DNA of 36,991 nt, taken from an uncultured Alphaproteobacteria bacterium. Lineage in GTDB: Bacteria > Pseudomonadota > Alphaproteobacteria > HIMB59 > GCA-002718135. The stretch's first letter is position 1; the number at the start of each line of letters is the position of its first letter. The stretch spans positions 1-36,991 of the forward strand of contig CACDIK010000010.1 of the NCBI GenBank assembly GCA_902553005.1, in the 5' to 3' direction. Position numbers and translations under genes: made by a program. This document shows, one piece after another, positions 9,421-21,069 of this stretch. A model generated the notes under the pieces. The model was not told where the DNA came from. It did not search any database and saw only the letters and a list, made by a program, of their open reading frames with translations.

Positions 9421-12093
9421 ATGAATTCAAATCAGATTAGGTCAACATTTCTTAATTATTTTAAAAAAAATGGACATGAGGTTATTCATTCTAGCTCTCT
9501 AGTGCCAGATAATGATCCTACTCTAATGTTTGCTAACTCTGGAATGGTACAATTTAAAAATATTTTTACAGGTAAAGAGACAAGAGAATATAATAGAGCA
9601 ACTACTGCTCAGAAATGTGTAAGAGCAGGCGGAAAGCACAATGATTTAGAAAATGTAGGATACACGACAAGACACCATACTTTTTTTGAAATGTTAGGAA
9701 ATTTCTCTTTTGGAGATTATTTTAAAGAGTTGGCCATAGAACTAGCATGGAATCTAATTACTAAAGAATATGCAATAAATAAAGATAGATTGTTAGTAAC
9801 TGTTTATTCTGATGATCAGGAAGCTTTTGATTTATGGAAAAAAATAGCTGGAATGTCTGAAAATAAAATAATTAAAATAAGTACTTCTGATAATTTTTGG
9901 TCAATGGGTGAAACTGGTCCTTGCGGTCCATGTTCTGAAATATTTTATGATCATGGTGATAAATACGAAGGAGGTCCTCCAGGTTCTCCAAACGAAGATG
10001 GTGATAGATTTATAGAAATATGGAATTTAGTATTTATGCAATATGAGCAAATATCTAAATCTGAGAGAATAAAACTGCCAAAACCCTCCATAGATACTGG
10101 AATGGGATTAGAGAGAATGACAGCTCTTCTAGATGGTTCTAACGATAATTATTCAACTGATTTATTTCAACCGATTATAAATGAATCAACAAAACTATGT
10201 GGCGATGAAAGTTCAATAACAAATCCTAGCCACAGAGTAATTGCAGATCACTTAAAATCTTCCTCTTTTTTAATCGCTGATGGAGTAATGCCTTCAAATG
10301 AAGGTAGAGGATACGTCTTACGAAGAATAATGAGAAGGGGAATGCGACACGCTCATTCTTTAGGTAATAAAGAACCTGTTTTTCATAAGCTATTTCCTAT
10401 TTTTTTAGATGGAATTAAAAATTCATATCCTGAATTAGATAGAGCAAAAGATCTCATTACTAATACATTAATGAATGAAGAAACTAAATTCAAGGAAACT
10501 GTTGAAAAAGGAATAAAAATTTTAGATGAAGAAATTTCAAACTCAACAAATATATTTAATGGAGAAGTAGCATTTAAATTATACGACACCTATGGATTTC
10601 CCTTAGATTTAACACAAGATTATTTGAAAAGTAAAAATATTGAAGTCGATATAAAAACATTTGAACAAAAAATGTTAGATCAAAAGGAAAGAGCGAGACA
10701 AAGCTGGAAAGGTACAGGAGACATCGAGGATGAAAGCATTTGGTTTGAAATAACTTCTAAAATAGAGCCAACAGAATTTTTAGGATATTCTGATAAGGAA
10801 GCTGATTGTAAGATAATTTCAATCATATCAGAAAGTAAGTCAGTAGATAACCTTAAAAAAGATCAAGAAGCAATTATAATATTAAATCAAACACCTTTTT
10901 ATGGAGAAAGTGGTGGTCAGGTGGGTGATCAGGGTTTTTTTGAAAATGATAACTTTAAGTTTGAAGTTATCAATACAACAAAAATATTTGGAAACTATTT
11001 TCTTCACAAAGGTAAAGTCATTAGAGGTGGATGCAAAGTTGACGATACAATTAAAGCAAGAATTAATACAGTGAATAGAGATTTTATTAAATTTAATCAT
11101 TCATCAACACATTTATTACATGCTGCTCTAAGAAAAATACTGGGCAAGCATGTCACACAGAAGGGTTCACTTGTAAATTCAGAAAAACTCAGATTTGATT
11201 TTAGTCACAATAATCCAATTGAAAAAGATCAAATCATAAATGTTGAAAAAATTGTAAATGATCAAATTCAAAAAAATGGAAATGTTGAAATTAAAATAAT
11301 GGATCAAAAAAAGGCTATTGAAGAAGGTGCGATGGCATTGTTTGGAGAAAAATATAGAGATGAAGTAAGAGTAGTAACAATGGGTCAAGAAAATGAATCA
11401 TTCTTTTCAAAAGAATTATGTGGAGGAACTCATGTTGTTAAATTAGGGGAAATAAGTAAATTTAAAATTACTAATCAATCTAGTGTTGCATCTGGAATTA
11501 GAAGAATAGAGGCTGTATCTAATGCTGCAGTGGATAAATATATTAAAGAAATAGAAAAAAATTTAATAGAAAAAAATAAAAACCAAGATAATCAAATTGA
11601 AGATTTAAAGAATAAAATTAAAAAGATTAATGCTGATTATAATTTTAAAAATCAATCTGAAGACAAAGGTTTGTTAATTAAAGAATTAATTCAGATACAC
11701 GAAAAATTAAAACAAAATATGTCTATATCAAAAAATATTGATAATATTGTTGTAAAAAAAATCAAAGAATTAAATTTCATATACTTGATTGCTGAAGACT
11801 ACCCTAATAAATCTTTGAAAACATTTATTGATGAGCAAAAAAAACAATATAACAAAAATAGTGTTTCGTTAATAATTTCAAATAATAATAACAAACTATC
11901 TATAGTGCTAGGAGTTACTGAAGATATTACAGACCTTTTTGATGCTTCAAAAGAAATAAGAGAAATTTCGATTATTCTAGGTGGTAAGGGTGGGGGTGGT
12001 AGAAAAGATCTTGCTCAAGGAGGAGGATCAGATGTTAGTCAAATTAATGAAAGTATAAAATACGTAGAAGATAAATTAAACTCTATTAGTTAA
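9421..12093 (+). CDS. alaS: Alanyl-tRNA synthetase
   Basis: 890 aa; [76 protein letters not shown]. Confidence 0.99.
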   Translation: MNSNQIRSTFLNYFKKNGHEVIHSSSLVPDNDPTLMFANSGMVQFKNIFTGKETREYNRATTAQKCVRAGGKHNDLENVGYTTRHHTFFEMLGNFSFGDYFKELAIELAWNLITKEYAINKDRLLVTVYSDDQEAFDLWKKIAGMSENKIIKISTSDNFWSMGETGPCGPCSEIFYDHGDKYEGGPPGSPNEDGDRFIEIWNLVFMQYEQISKSERIKLPKPSIDTGMGLERMTALLDGSNDNYSTDLFQPIINESTKLCGDESSITNPSHRVIADHLKSSSFLIADGVMPSNEGRGYVLRRIMRRGMRHAHSLGNKEPVFHKLFPIFLDGIKNSYPELDRAKDLITNTLMNEETKFKETVEKGIKILDEEISNSTNIFNGEVAFKLYDTYGFPLDLTQDYLKSKNIEVDIKTFEQKMLDQKERARQSWKGTGDIEDESIWFEITSKIEPTEFLGYSDKEADCKIISIISESKSVDNLKKDQEAIIILNQTPFYGESGGQVGDQGFFENDNFKFEVINTTKIFGNYFLHKGKVIRGGCKVDDTIKARINTVNRDFIKFNHSSTHLLHAALRKILGKHVTQKGSLVNSEKLRFDFSHNNPIEKDQIINVEKIVNDQIQKNGNVEIKIMDQKKAIEEGAMALFGEKYRDEVRVVTMGQENESFFSKELCGGTHVVKLGEISKFKITNQSSVASGIRRIEAVSNAAVDKYIKEIEKNLIEKNKNQDNQIEDLKNKIKKINADYNFKNQSEDKGLLIKELIQIHEKLKQNMSISKNIDNIVVKKIKELNFIYLIAEDYPNKSLKTFIDEQKKQYNKNSVSLIISNNNNKLSIVLGVTEDITDLFDASKEIREISIILGGKGGGGRKDLAQGGGSDVSQINESIKYVEDKLNSIS

Positions 12094-13294
12094 TTTGAAA
12101 ATTGTTTTTTATTGCGCTTAAAAAATCTTGAGTGTTTAACCATTTCTGATCTTTGTTAATTAATATTGCTAGATCTTTTGTCATTTCACCACTTTCTACA
12201 GTTTTGATACACGTTTCTTCTAATTTTTTAGCAAAATTTATTAATTCATTATTACCATCAAATTCTCCTCTAAAACTTAAACCCCTTGTCCAAGCAAAGA
12301 TTGATGCAATAGGATTAGTTGAAGTTTCTATACCTTTCTGATGATTTCTATAATGTCTTGTAACAGTTCCATGTGCTGCTTCAGCTTCTACTGTTTTACC
12401 ATCTGGGGTCATTAACACACTTGTCATTAAACCTAGCGACCCAAATCCTTGAGCAACAGAATCTGATTGAACATCTCCATCATAATTTTTACAAGCCCAA
12501 ATAAAATTACCTTCCCATTTTAAAGCTGAGGCCACCATATCATCGATTAATCTATGCTCATAAACTATGTCTTTTTCTTTAAACTTATTTTTAAATTCAG
12601 TATCAAATACATCCTGAAATAAATCTTTAAATCTTCCATCGTAGACTTTTAAAATAGTATTTTTAGTAGAAAGGTAAACTGGCCAACCAAGGTTAAGTCC
12701 ATAATTAAAACAAGCTCTAGCAAAGTCTTTAATTGAATTATCTAAATTATACATTGATAGGGCTACACCAGGTTTTTCAAATTCATATACATCTTTTGTA
12801 AAACCTTCAGATCCATCTTTAGGTTCAAAAACCATTTTAAGAGTTCCTGGTTTATTAATTAATGTGTCAGTCGCTCTATATTGATCACCAAAGGCATGTC
12901 TAGCAACTACAATTGGATGATTCCAGTTTGTAATTATTCTTGGAACATTTTTGCATATAATTGGCTGTCTAAATATTGTTCCTCCCAGTATATTTCTTAT
13001 TGTTCCATTGGGAGAACGCCACATTTGTTTTAATTTGAATTCCTCTACTCGATTTTCATCAGGAGTAATTGTTGCACATTTTATTCCTACACCATATTTT
13101 TTCACCGCCTCGGCAGCATCTATTGTGATTTGATCATTTGTCTCATCTCTTTTAATCACTCCAAGATCAAAATATTTGATATCTATATCAAGATAGGGCA
13201 AAATTAATTGTTCTTTGATGTACTCCCAGATGATTCTGGTCATTTCATCTCCATCCATTTCAACTACAGGGTTTTTAACTTTTATTTTTGCCAT
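12086..13294 (-). CDS. icd: NADP-dependent isocitrate dehydrogenase (type II)
   Basis: 402 aa; [81 protein letters not shown]. Confidence 0.97.
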   Translation of the reverse strand: MAKIKVKNPVVEMDGDEMTRIIWEYIKEQLILPYLDIDIKYFDLGVIKRDETNDQITIDAAEAVKKYGVGIKCATITPDENRVEEFKLKQMWRSPNGTIRNILGGTIFRQPIICKNVPRIITNWNHPIVVARHAFGDQYRATDTLINKPGTLKMVFEPKDGSEGFTKDVYEFEKPGVALSMYNLDNSIKDFARACFNYGLNLGWPVYLSTKNTILKVYDGRFKDLFQDVFDTEFKNKFKEKDIVYEHRLIDDMVASALKWEGNFIWACKNYDGDVQSDSVAQGFGSLGLMTSVLMTPDGKTVEAEAAHGTVTRHYRNHQKGIETSTNPIASIFAWTRGLSFRGEFDGNNELINFAKKLEETCIKTVESGEMTKDLAILINKDQKWLNTQDFLSAIKNNFQIN

Positions 13295-13833
13295 TTAATT
13301 AATATATTTTTTAATTGATCAACCGTATCTATAATGTGAAAACTGTTTTGTAAATTTTTATTTGAAAAATTTTCATCTTCAAAAAATTTAAATTGCTGAA
13401 ATAAATTATCCCAGAAATTATTTTTATTAAAAAATATTATTGGCTTATTATGAATCCCCATTACTTTCCAAGATACAACTTCTACTATTTCTTCTAAAGT
13501 ACCTGTTCCTCCTGGTAATGCTAAATACGCATCACCTAACTCAAATAGTAACTTTTTTCTTTCAGACATATTATCCACTATTTTTAATTCATCTATATTT
13601 TCAAAAATTATTTCTCTCTCAGATAAAAAATTTGGAATAACTCCCGTAACTCTATTTTTATATTTTTTTGCTGTCTTAGCAACCACACCCATAATACCAA
13701 CTTTTGCCCCACCGTAGACAATATTTATTTTAAATGATGATATTAATTTGCTAATTTCTTCTGCATCTTGATAATATTTATTACTTAATTTATCTGAAGA
13801 TGAGCAATAGACAGTAATAGATTTAATAGACAT
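13282..13833 (-). CDS. LOG family (TIGR00730-type) Rossmann-fold protein
   Basis: 183 aa; [44 protein letters not shown] (PGGxGTxxE motif). Confidence 0.93.
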   Translation of the reverse strand: MSIKSITVYCSSSDKLSNKYYQDAEEISKLISSFKINIVYGGAKVGIMGVVAKTAKKYKNRVTGVIPNFLSEREIIFENIDELKIVDNMSERKKLLFELGDAYLALPGGTGTLEEIVEVVSWKVMGIHNKPIIFFNKNNFWDNLFQQFKFFEDENFSNKNLQNSFHIIDTVDQLKNILIKWQK

Positions 13834-13858
13834 AAATTTAGAGTTTATTAGAAAAAAT

Positions 13859-16800
13859 TTAACTAGAAATTTTATTCTTATACCAATTCTTAATGTTTTC
13901 TCTAAACATTAATGCTGATGGCGTTACAACTAATGTGAGAAATGTCGCAAAAAGTAGTCCAAATACTATAGCTGTTGATAATTGTACCCACCACTGGGTA
14001 TCTGGCGAACCTCTGGTTATTTCTCTAGATATGAAGTCAACATTTGTCATTGTAACCATTGGTAATAATCCTAGTACTGTTGTAGTAGTTGTAAGTAAAA
14101 CTGGTCTCAGTCTCTGTGCCCCTGTTTTGATAATGGCTTCTCTTATACTAGATGTTTTAGTCTTTAAAAAATCAAATGTATCAATCAATATAATATTATT
14201 ATTTACAACTATTCCAGCAAGAGCAATTACTCCAACTCCTGACATAACAATACCAAATGGCTGTGCTGTTACCATTAGACCTATAAAAACACCAGCTGTG
14301 GACATTACTACTGCAAAAAGAATTAAGAATGCACTATAAAAACTATTAAACTGCAATAAAAGTATCATTAGCATTAAAAATAAAGCTACACCAAAAGCTC
14401 CTGTTAAAAATTCTTGAGCTTCTTTTTGATCTTCATTTTCTCCAATAAGTTCAGCCCTTACTTTGTTATCTAATTCATAACGAGGTAAATCTAAAGTTCT
14501 TCCTCTCCAAGACGGAGCAGTATCTGAAATTCCTAATACGTACTCAAGTTCTTTTACTTTTCCATCCGGATAAGTTCCAGGCTCTACATCTGCCTGAATA
14601 TTTATAGCATTTTTTGAATCTACTCTAATTATATTTCCTGTTCTGCTATTTGGAACAATTTCCACAAAATTGGATATTGGAACTAAACCATTTGAAGTAG
14701 TTACTCTTAAGTTATCAATTCTATCCAATGTTCTTCCTTCGTTTGGATAACGAAGATAAAGTGGTATACTTTCATTACTATCATCAGGTCTATATTCGCC
14801 AAGTTTAAGACCGTTTGTTGCAAGTTTAATTACATTACCAATTGATGTAATGTTAGCTCCAAACTTAGAAGCTTGTTTTCTATCTACATTAATTTCCCAT
14901 TCTATCCCAGGTGCTGGTAAATTATCTTCAACATTCATTAACTTTGGATAACTATCCATAAATTTTTTAAGCTTAATTCCTTCAGCAATTAAAAGCTGTT
15001 TATTATCACTGGTTAATTTAATGTTAATTGGTTTTCCTTCACCAGGACCACCTTGTTGTTCTCTTGATTCTACTTTAATCCCATTGATGCTTTTTGTGGC
15101 TTCCAAAATTTCTGCAAGAATTACTTTTGATTTTCTTCTTTTATTCCAATCTGTATATTCCAAACTTATTGATCCAATAAAGTCTTCTGATGCCTCTGAT
15201 TGCTCACTTACATTTCCGCTTAAAGAATAAATATTTTTAAATTCTTGTCTTTCCGATTGAAGCTTTAAAATAATATTCTCAACTCTTGATACATAATCTT
15301 TTTTTTCTTCAACTGAGAGATTACCTCTTGCAAAGACTACAATTTTTGCAAGATCTGGTTCAACATCTGGGAAAAATTCTACACCTTCTCCAACTTTAGT
15401 ATAGGTGTAGTTTACAGCAACTAATATTACTAAAGCACTTATCATCACCTTTAAAGGATGAAATAATAAGAAGTTTAATACTTTTGCATAAAATCCAACA
15501 AAACCAGTTACGTTTAAAACAGGTTCATTTGATTCTGAAGATAAGATTTTTGCATTTTTAGAAACTAATTTATCTGTAGAATTTACATTTTCTGAAATTT
15601 TATAAACTCTTGGTATAATTCTTATAAATACAAATATAAATAAAGCGAAGCTCAGTAAATATTTTCCAATTGTTATAAATAAACTAAAACTTTCAAGATT
15701 TAATAATCCAAATCCATAAGATAATAGATTGTAAAAAATTAATGATATTAGTAATGGTACAATAAATTGGAGAAGTATTCTTGAAACAGTATTTAAAATA
15801 GATCCTAAAACTGGGACAAAAAGTAATGCCATAAACAAAGAAGATATAAGAACGCATATAAGTGTAATTGGTAAATATTTCATAAATTCACCAGCTATAC
15901 CAGGCCAGAATATTAAAGGTAAAAAGGCCGCTAGGGTAGTTGCAGTCGATGATATAATTGGTAGTGACATTTTTTTTGATGCATTTGCGAAAGCATCTCT
16001 TACACCAAGACCTTCTTTCATTTTTCTATCTGCATATTCAACAACAACAATTGCTCCATCGACTAATAGTCCTACAGATAAAATTAGAGCAAATAATACT
16101 ACTATATTAATAGTAAAACCCATTACAGATAGAGCTAATAAACCTGATAAAAACGATCCTGGAATAGATACACCAACTAATAAACCAGATCTAACACCTA
16201 ATGCTCCTAAAATAATAATTAAAACAAGGATTATAGCTGCTATGACGTTATTTTGCAGACTATTTAACATAGTTTTAATTCCTTTTGATTGATCATTTCC
16301 AAAAGAGATTTCAACATTTTCAGGAAAACTTTTAGCAGTAATTGCAGTTATTCTTTTTACTTCTTCAATAGTATTTATAATATTTTCACCAATTCTTTTG
16401 GAAACATCAATAGTTATTGAATTAGATCCATTTACATTTGCATAAGATTGCCTATCTTCGAATGTTCTTTTAACTTCAGCTATATCTCTGAAAGTAATAA
16501 CTGAGTCTCCGTTAGTTTTAACAGGAGTATTTAATACATCTTCAATAGTTTCGTATAAACCTGGAACTTTAATATCAAAACTTCCGTCACCAGTGTCTTG
16601 ACCACCAGCAGATACCATTTTATTATTTTCTCTAACAATATTAATAAGACTCTCAAGATTGATACCATAGCTATCAACTGCAGTTGGATTAATTAATATG
16701 TCAACCTGTTCATTTCTTTTACCGCCTATTTTAGCTTCTAAAACACTAGGAATTGTTTCAATATCGTCTTGCAAAATGTCAGCTAACTCCTGAAGAGTTC

Positions 16801-17254
16801 TATTAGGCACATCTCCACTTAAAGAAATGGATAAGATAGGAAATGTACTTATGTTAACTTCGTTAACTGTTGGTTCATCTGCTTCACTAGGTAAATCACC
16901 CTTAGCTCTATCAACTTTATCCCTAATATCAACCATAGCTTGATCAGAATCAAATCCAGCATCAAATTCTAATAAAACATTACCTCCACCTGAATAAGCT
17001 GTTGATCTTACTTCTCTTACTCCTTCAACAGTTTTAACTTCGTCTTCAATTGGTTTAACTAAAAGCCTTTCAGAGTCTTGTGCAGAAATACCATTTTGAC
17101 TTAGTGAAATATAAACTATTGGTATGCTTACATCAGGAGATGATTCTTTGGGCATTGTGATGTAAGTAGATGCACCTGAAAAAATAATAAAAATAAGTAT
17201 TCCCATGAAAACTCGGGAATGGCTTATTGCATAGTCTATAATATTAATTTTCAT
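13859..17254 (-). CDS. Efflux RND transporter permease subunit (AcrB/CusA-like)
   Basis: 1131 aa; SRVFMGILIFIIFSGASTYITMPKESSPDVSIPIVYI, two 6-TM blocks, ALILSVGLLVDGAIVVVEYADRKMKEG. Confidence 0.95.
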   Translation of the reverse strand: MKINIIDYAISHSRVFMGILIFIIFSGASTYITMPKESSPDVSIPIVYISLSQNGISAQDSERLLVKPIEDEVKTVEGVREVRSTAYSGGGNVLLEFDAGFDSDQAMVDIRDKVDRAKGDLPSEADEPTVNEVNISTFPILSISLSGDVPNRTLQELADILQDDIETIPSVLEAKIGGKRNEQVDILINPTAVDSYGINLESLINIVRENNKMVSAGGQDTGDGSFDIKVPGLYETIEDVLNTPVKTNGDSVITFRDIAEVKRTFEDRQSYANVNGSNSITIDVSKRIGENIINTIEEVKRITAITAKSFPENVEISFGNDQSKGIKTMLNSLQNNVIAAIILVLIIILGALGVRSGLLVGVSIPGSFLSGLLALSVMGFTINIVVLFALILSVGLLVDGAIVVVEYADRKMKEGLGVRDAFANASKKMSLPIISSTATTLAAFLPLIFWPGIAGEFMKYLPITLICVLISSLFMALLFVPVLGSILNTVSRILLQFIVPLLISLIFYNLLSYGFGLLNLESFSLFITIGKYLLSFALFIFVFIRIIPRVYKISENVNSTDKLVSKNAKILSSESNEPVLNVTGFVGFYAKVLNFLLFHPLKVMISALVILVAVNYTYTKVGEGVEFFPDVEPDLAKIVVFARGNLSVEEKKDYVSRVENIILKLQSERQEFKNIYSLSGNVSEQSEASEDFIGSISLEYTDWNKRRKSKVILAEILEATKSINGIKVESREQQGGPGEGKPINIKLTSDNKQLLIAEGIKLKKFMDSYPKLMNVEDNLPAPGIEWEINVDRKQASKFGANITSIGNVIKLATNGLKLGEYRPDDSNESIPLYLRYPNEGRTLDRIDNLRVTTSNGLVPISNFVEIVPNSRTGNIIRVDSKNAINIQADVEPGTYPDGKVKELEYVLGISDTAPSWRGRTLDLPRYELDNKVRAELIGENEDQKEAQEFLTGAFGVALFLMLMILLLQFNSFYSAFLILFAVVMSTAGVFIGLMVTAQPFGIVMSGVGVIALAGIVVNNNIILIDTFDFLKTKTSSIREAIIKTGAQRLRPVLLTTTTTVLGLLPMVTMTNVDFISREITRGSPDTQWWVQLSTAIVFGLLFATFLTLVVTPSALMFRENIKNWYKNKISS

Positions 17255-17259
17255 GTAGA

Positions 17260-18501
17260 TTAGTTTATTGTTTCACCAATACTTATATATTCTTGTCCAC
17301 TTACAATTAAATTGACTGTCTCGGGTAATCCAGAAACCCACATGCCATCTATTGTATCCTTGATTGTTTTGGTTGGATAGAAAGTAACTTTATTATCATC
17401 ATCTACAGCTTTAACACCTACAGTCCCATCGTCTAATAAAGTTAATATAGAAGGCGGTATTTTGTGAGCTTTAAGTTCTGAGCCTTTGATAACAATTTTA
17501 GTTGTTATGCCACTTTTATAAGAGAGATCTTTGTTATCAGCTTCAATAGTAATTTCGAATGTTCTAGTACTAGTTTCAGCTGATGGAGAAATAAAAGAAA
17601 TTATTCCATTTTTTTTAATACCATTACTATCTTCGATTAAAGCTTTAGTACCAACGCTTACTTTATTTACATCAAATTCAGATAAATAACCTTCAATCTT
17701 GATAGGGTCTAAATCAATTATAGTAAATAGGGGAGTGCCTATTGAGATAAATTCAGTTTCCTCAACCATTTTTTCTGAAATAATTCCATCAAATGGCGCT
17801 TTGATAGTAGTTTTTTCTATATCAAGTTTAATGTTCTTTAAAATTGATTTTACATTTGAAATTTGAGCCTCAAGGTTTGCTAAGGTAGATTCAAATTTTA
17901 TTTTAATATCTTCTCTATCCGCTTGAGCATTGGCAAGATTAAAAGATGCTAAACTTAATTTTGATTTTGAACTTAAACCTTTATCAATAAGTTGTTTTGC
18001 AGATGCATATTCAATTTCATATAATTCAATTCTTTCAACATTTTGTCTAAGTAGATTATCTCTGTTTTTTTCATTTAAAATTAGTTCTTTATTGAGTCTT
18101 TCTAAATCTTTTTTTGCACTAGAAAGCTTTTCATTTCTATCCTCTAGTGAGATTGTAATCATTTCAGCATTTTGAGATACTCTATCTCCTCTTGCAAATT
18201 CTATATTATCTATGTTGCCAGATGTTTCAGATTTAACATCAATTTTTTTATTATGAATAGTTTGACCTTGTAATTCAATAGATTGGTCAATTAAACTGGA
18301 AGTAAATACCTTTGTTTCAACAGAAAATGTAAATTCTTCATTATCATTATTTTCTGTATCTCCAGAATAAGAAGTTTCTGTTTCAGTGCTAGTTTCTGTA
18401 TCTCCGTCTTGCGCAACAACATTATTTGTAAATTGACCAGAACCAATCCATCCAACAACAGCGGCAAGTATTATAAAAGCTATAAATATTGATCTTTTCA
18501 T
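17260..18501 (-). CDS. Efflux RND transporter periplasmic adaptor (HlyD/MFP) subunit
   Basis: 413 aa; N-terminal signal anchor, DVKSETSGNIDNIEFARGDRVSQNAEMITI, coiled coil, TTIKAPFDGIISEKMVEETEFISIGTPLFTIIDL; adjacent to the RND permease. Confidence 0.93.
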   Translation of the reverse strand: MKRSIFIAFIILAAVVGWIGSGQFTNNVVAQDGDTETSTETETSYSGDTENNDNEEFTFSVETKVFTSSLIDQSIELQGQTIHNKKIDVKSETSGNIDNIEFARGDRVSQNAEMITISLEDRNEKLSSAKKDLERLNKELILNEKNRDNLLRQNVERIELYEIEYASAKQLIDKGLSSKSKLSLASFNLANAQADREDIKIKFESTLANLEAQISNVKSILKNIKLDIEKTTIKAPFDGIISEKMVEETEFISIGTPLFTIIDLDPIKIEGYLSEFDVNKVSVGTKALIEDSNGIKKNGIISFISPSAETSTRTFEITIEADNKDLSYKSGITTKIVIKGSELKAHKIPPSILTLLDDGTVGVKAVDDDNKVTFYPTKTIKDTIDGMWVSGLPETVNLIVSGQEYISIGETIN

Positions 18502-18570
18502 TAAATATCGTACATGACATATATATTAAAGTTACTAAAAAACAATTTTTTGTTAACTTTATTATCTTTT

Positions 18571-19170
18571 ATGAAATCAAAAAACTGGGTTAATAGACAA
18601 AAAAATGATCAGTTTGTAAAGAAAGCTAAACAGTTAGGGTATATAAATCGAGCTGCGTTTAAACTAGAAGAGATTGAGCAAAAATATAAAATAATTGAGC
18701 AATCTAGAGAAATACTAGAGCTTGGATCTTCTCCAGGAGGTTGGACTCAAGTCATCTTAAATTACAATTCAAAAACTAATATAACCTGTTTTGATTTATT
18801 AGATATGAAAATTAATAATCAAAGTATAGCTTTCTATAGAGAGGATTTTTTAAAATATAATTTTACTAATTTAAAAAATAAATTTGATTTGGTTTTATCA
18901 GATGTAGCTCCTAATACAACTGGTCATCAATCAACAGATCATCTCAGGATATGTCAATTAATATATGAAGTTATAGACAGATTAGAAATAATATTAAAAA
19001 AACAAGGATCATTTATATTCAAAATTTGGAAGGGAGAGGAAGAAAAGGAAATTATAAAGATGCTTAAAAAAATTTTTGATAAAGTTGAGTATTTTAAACC
19101 AAAATCATCAAGACAAGAATCAAGTGAAATATTTATAATATCAAGAGGATTTAGATTGCATGAAGAGTAA
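18571..19170 (+). CDS. rlmE: 23S rRNA (uridine-2'-O-)-methyltransferase RlmE/FtsJ; start moved from 18514 to the internal ATG
   Basis: MKSKNWVNRQKNDQFVKKAKQLGYINRAAFKLEEIEQKY matches the family N-terminus; LELGSSPGGWTQV, DLVLSDVAPNTTGHQSTDH. Confidence 0.93.
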   Translation: MKSKNWVNRQKNDQFVKKAKQLGYINRAAFKLEEIEQKYKIIEQSREILELGSSPGGWTQVILNYNSKTNITCFDLLDMKINNQSIAFYREDFLKYNFTNLKNKFDLVLSDVAPNTTGHQSTDHLRICQLIYEVIDRLEIILKKQGSFIFKIWKGEEEKEIIKMLKKIFDKVEYFKPKSSRQESSEIFIISRGFRLHEE

Positions 19171-20713
19171 ATTAGAAACTATTTTAATTGTAGATTATGG
19201 ATCACAGTATACACAATTAATTGCAAGAAGAATCAGAGAGTTAGAAGTCTTCTGTCTTGTCTATCCTTTTAATAAAATTACAAAAAAAATTTTAAATGAA
19301 ATCAAACCATCGGCATTTATATTATCTGGAGGACCTAGATCAGTACTAGACAAAAATGCCCCTAAATTAAATCAAGAAATTTTAAAAATGAAAAAACCAG
19401 TTTTAGCAATTTGCTATGGAATGCAATTAGTAACAAAAAATTTGAAAGGTGTAGTAAAACGTTCCACGCATAGAGAGTATGGTCACACTATTATAAATAT
19501 TAAAAAAAAATCACTTTTATTTAAAGGAATCAAGAAGCAAAAGATCAAAGTATGGATGTCTCATGGAGATAATATCAATAAAATACCAAAACTTTTTTCA
19601 ATAACTTCTTTATCAAATAATAAAATTATTTCATCTATTGAAAATTATAAAAATAAAATTTATTGCCTTCAATTTCATCCTGAGGTCTATCATACAGATT
19701 TTGGTTCAAAAATAATTAATAATTTTGTTTTCAATATTGTAACTATAAAAAATAAATTCAAAATTCAAAAATTTATTGAAAATAAAGTATCAGAATTAAA
19801 AAATGAAATTAAGAATAAAAAAATAATCTGTGGTTTATCTGGAGGTGTAGATTCCACAGTGACTGCATATTTATTAAGCAAAGCCGTTAACAAAAATCTC
19901 TATTGTATTTTTGTTGATCACGGTCTTCTAAGAAAAAATGAAGCTAACGAAGTGTCAAAAATATTTTCCAAAAAATTTGGTAAAAACTTTACTAAAATAA
20001 ATGCTTCTAATATTTTTTTAAAAAATTTAAAAAATGTTTCTGATCCTGAGAAAAAAAGAAAAATTATTGGCAAAACATTTATAGAAGTTTTTGATAAAGC
20101 AGCTAAAAAAATAACAAATGTAGATTATTTGGGGCAGGGGACTCTTTATCCTGATATTATAGAAAGTATTCCATTTTTTGGAGGTCCAACAGCTAAAATA
20201 AAAAGTCACCATAATGTTGGGGGCTTACCTAAAAAAATGAAATTAAAAATTGTGGAGCCATTAAGAGAATTATTTAAAGATGAGGTAAGAAATGTTGGAA
20301 AGCAATTAAAAATAGATAAACATTTACTTTTAAGACATCCTTTCCCAGGTCCAGGTTTAGCAATCCGAATACCTGGGGTAATTGATAAAAAAAAGATCTT
20401 AATTCTTCAAGAGGCAGATCATATTTTTATTAAGTATCTAAAAGAGAAAAATCTTTATAATAAAATTTGGCAAGCTTTTGTTGTTCTTTTACCAGTAAAA
20501 TCAGTAGGTGTTATGGGTGATGAAAGAACATACAATTACTCTGTTTCACTTAGAGCTATTACTTCAGTGGATGGAATGACAGCGGATTTTTATATGTTTT
20601 CAAATAATCAACTTAAAGAAATATCCTCTCGAATAATTAATAATGTTAAAGGCATTAACAGAGTATTATATGACTTTACTTCTAAACCTCCTGGAACAAT
20701 AGAATGGGAGTAA
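19160..20713 (+). CDS. guaA: GMP synthase (glutamine-hydrolysing)
   Basis: 517 aa; ILIVDYGSQYTQLIARRIRE, PVLAICYGMQL, ICGLSGGVDSTVTAYL, C-terminal KPPGTIEWE. Confidence 0.99.
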   Translation: MKSKLETILIVDYGSQYTQLIARRIRELEVFCLVYPFNKITKKILNEIKPSAFILSGGPRSVLDKNAPKLNQEILKMKKPVLAICYGMQLVTKNLKGVVKRSTHREYGHTIINIKKKSLLFKGIKKQKIKVWMSHGDNINKIPKLFSITSLSNNKIISSIENYKNKIYCLQFHPEVYHTDFGSKIINNFVFNIVTIKNKFKIQKFIENKVSELKNEIKNKKIICGLSGGVDSTVTAYLLSKAVNKNLYCIFVDHGLLRKNEANEVSKIFSKKFGKNFTKINASNIFLKNLKNVSDPEKKRKIIGKTFIEVFDKAAKKITNVDYLGQGTLYPDIIESIPFFGGPTAKIKSHHNVGGLPKKMKLKIVEPLRELFKDEVRNVGKQLKIDKHLLLRHPFPGPGLAIRIPGVIDKKKILILQEADHIFIKYLKEKNLYNKIWQAFVVLLPVKSVGVMGDERTYNYSVSLRAITSVDGMTADFYMFSNNQLKEISSRIINNVKGINRVLYDFTSKPPGTIEWE

Positions 20714-20716
20714 AAG

Positions 20717-21046
20717 TTAATCCAAAACTTTAAATATTTTTCTGTTAAGTGAAGACAATAGTTGATCCAAATTTTCATATTTTTTATTTTGATTTTTAGA
20801 TTTTAAATTATAAAAAATTTTTCTTTTTTTTCTCTCAAGTGATTTGTTTAGTACGCATTCTGGAGCCGCTAGACTATGTTTAAATATATAAAAAAATGCA
20901 TTATTTTTATTAAAATCAATAGCATAGTCTTTCCATTCTCCATTAGAAACTCCCTTAGAATAAAGATTTAGGATTTTGGTGAGTTCATCTTTGGAAAAGT
21001 AGAGATTGTGATTGTTAGTTGAAGCACTAGATGTTACTAAGCCCAT
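20717..21046 (-). CDS. DUF2794 domain-containing protein
   Basis: 109 aa; FSKDELTKILNLYSKGVSNGEWKDYAIDFNKNNAFFYIFKHSLAAPECVLNKS matches the alphaproteobacterial DUF2794 pattern (LY...V..GEWRDYAIDF). Confidence 0.8.
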   Translation of the reverse strand: MGLVTSSASTNNHNLYFSKDELTKILNLYSKGVSNGEWKDYAIDFNKNNAFFYIFKHSLAAPECVLNKSLERKKRKIFYNLKSKNQNKKYENLDQLLSSLNRKIFKVLD

Positions 21047-21069
21047 AATTAAGAATATAACAAAAATTT

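Noticed and set aside
10383-11388. Minus-strand ORFs at 10383-10589, 10882-11100 and 11179-11388 inside alaS
   Set aside because: Shadow ORFs within a full-length, intact alaS; hydrophobic low-complexity composition.
13893-14339. 148-aa plus-strand ORF opposite the RND permease
   Set aside because: Lies wholly inside the conserved 1131-aa permease on the other strand; no recognisable motif; typical shadow ORF.
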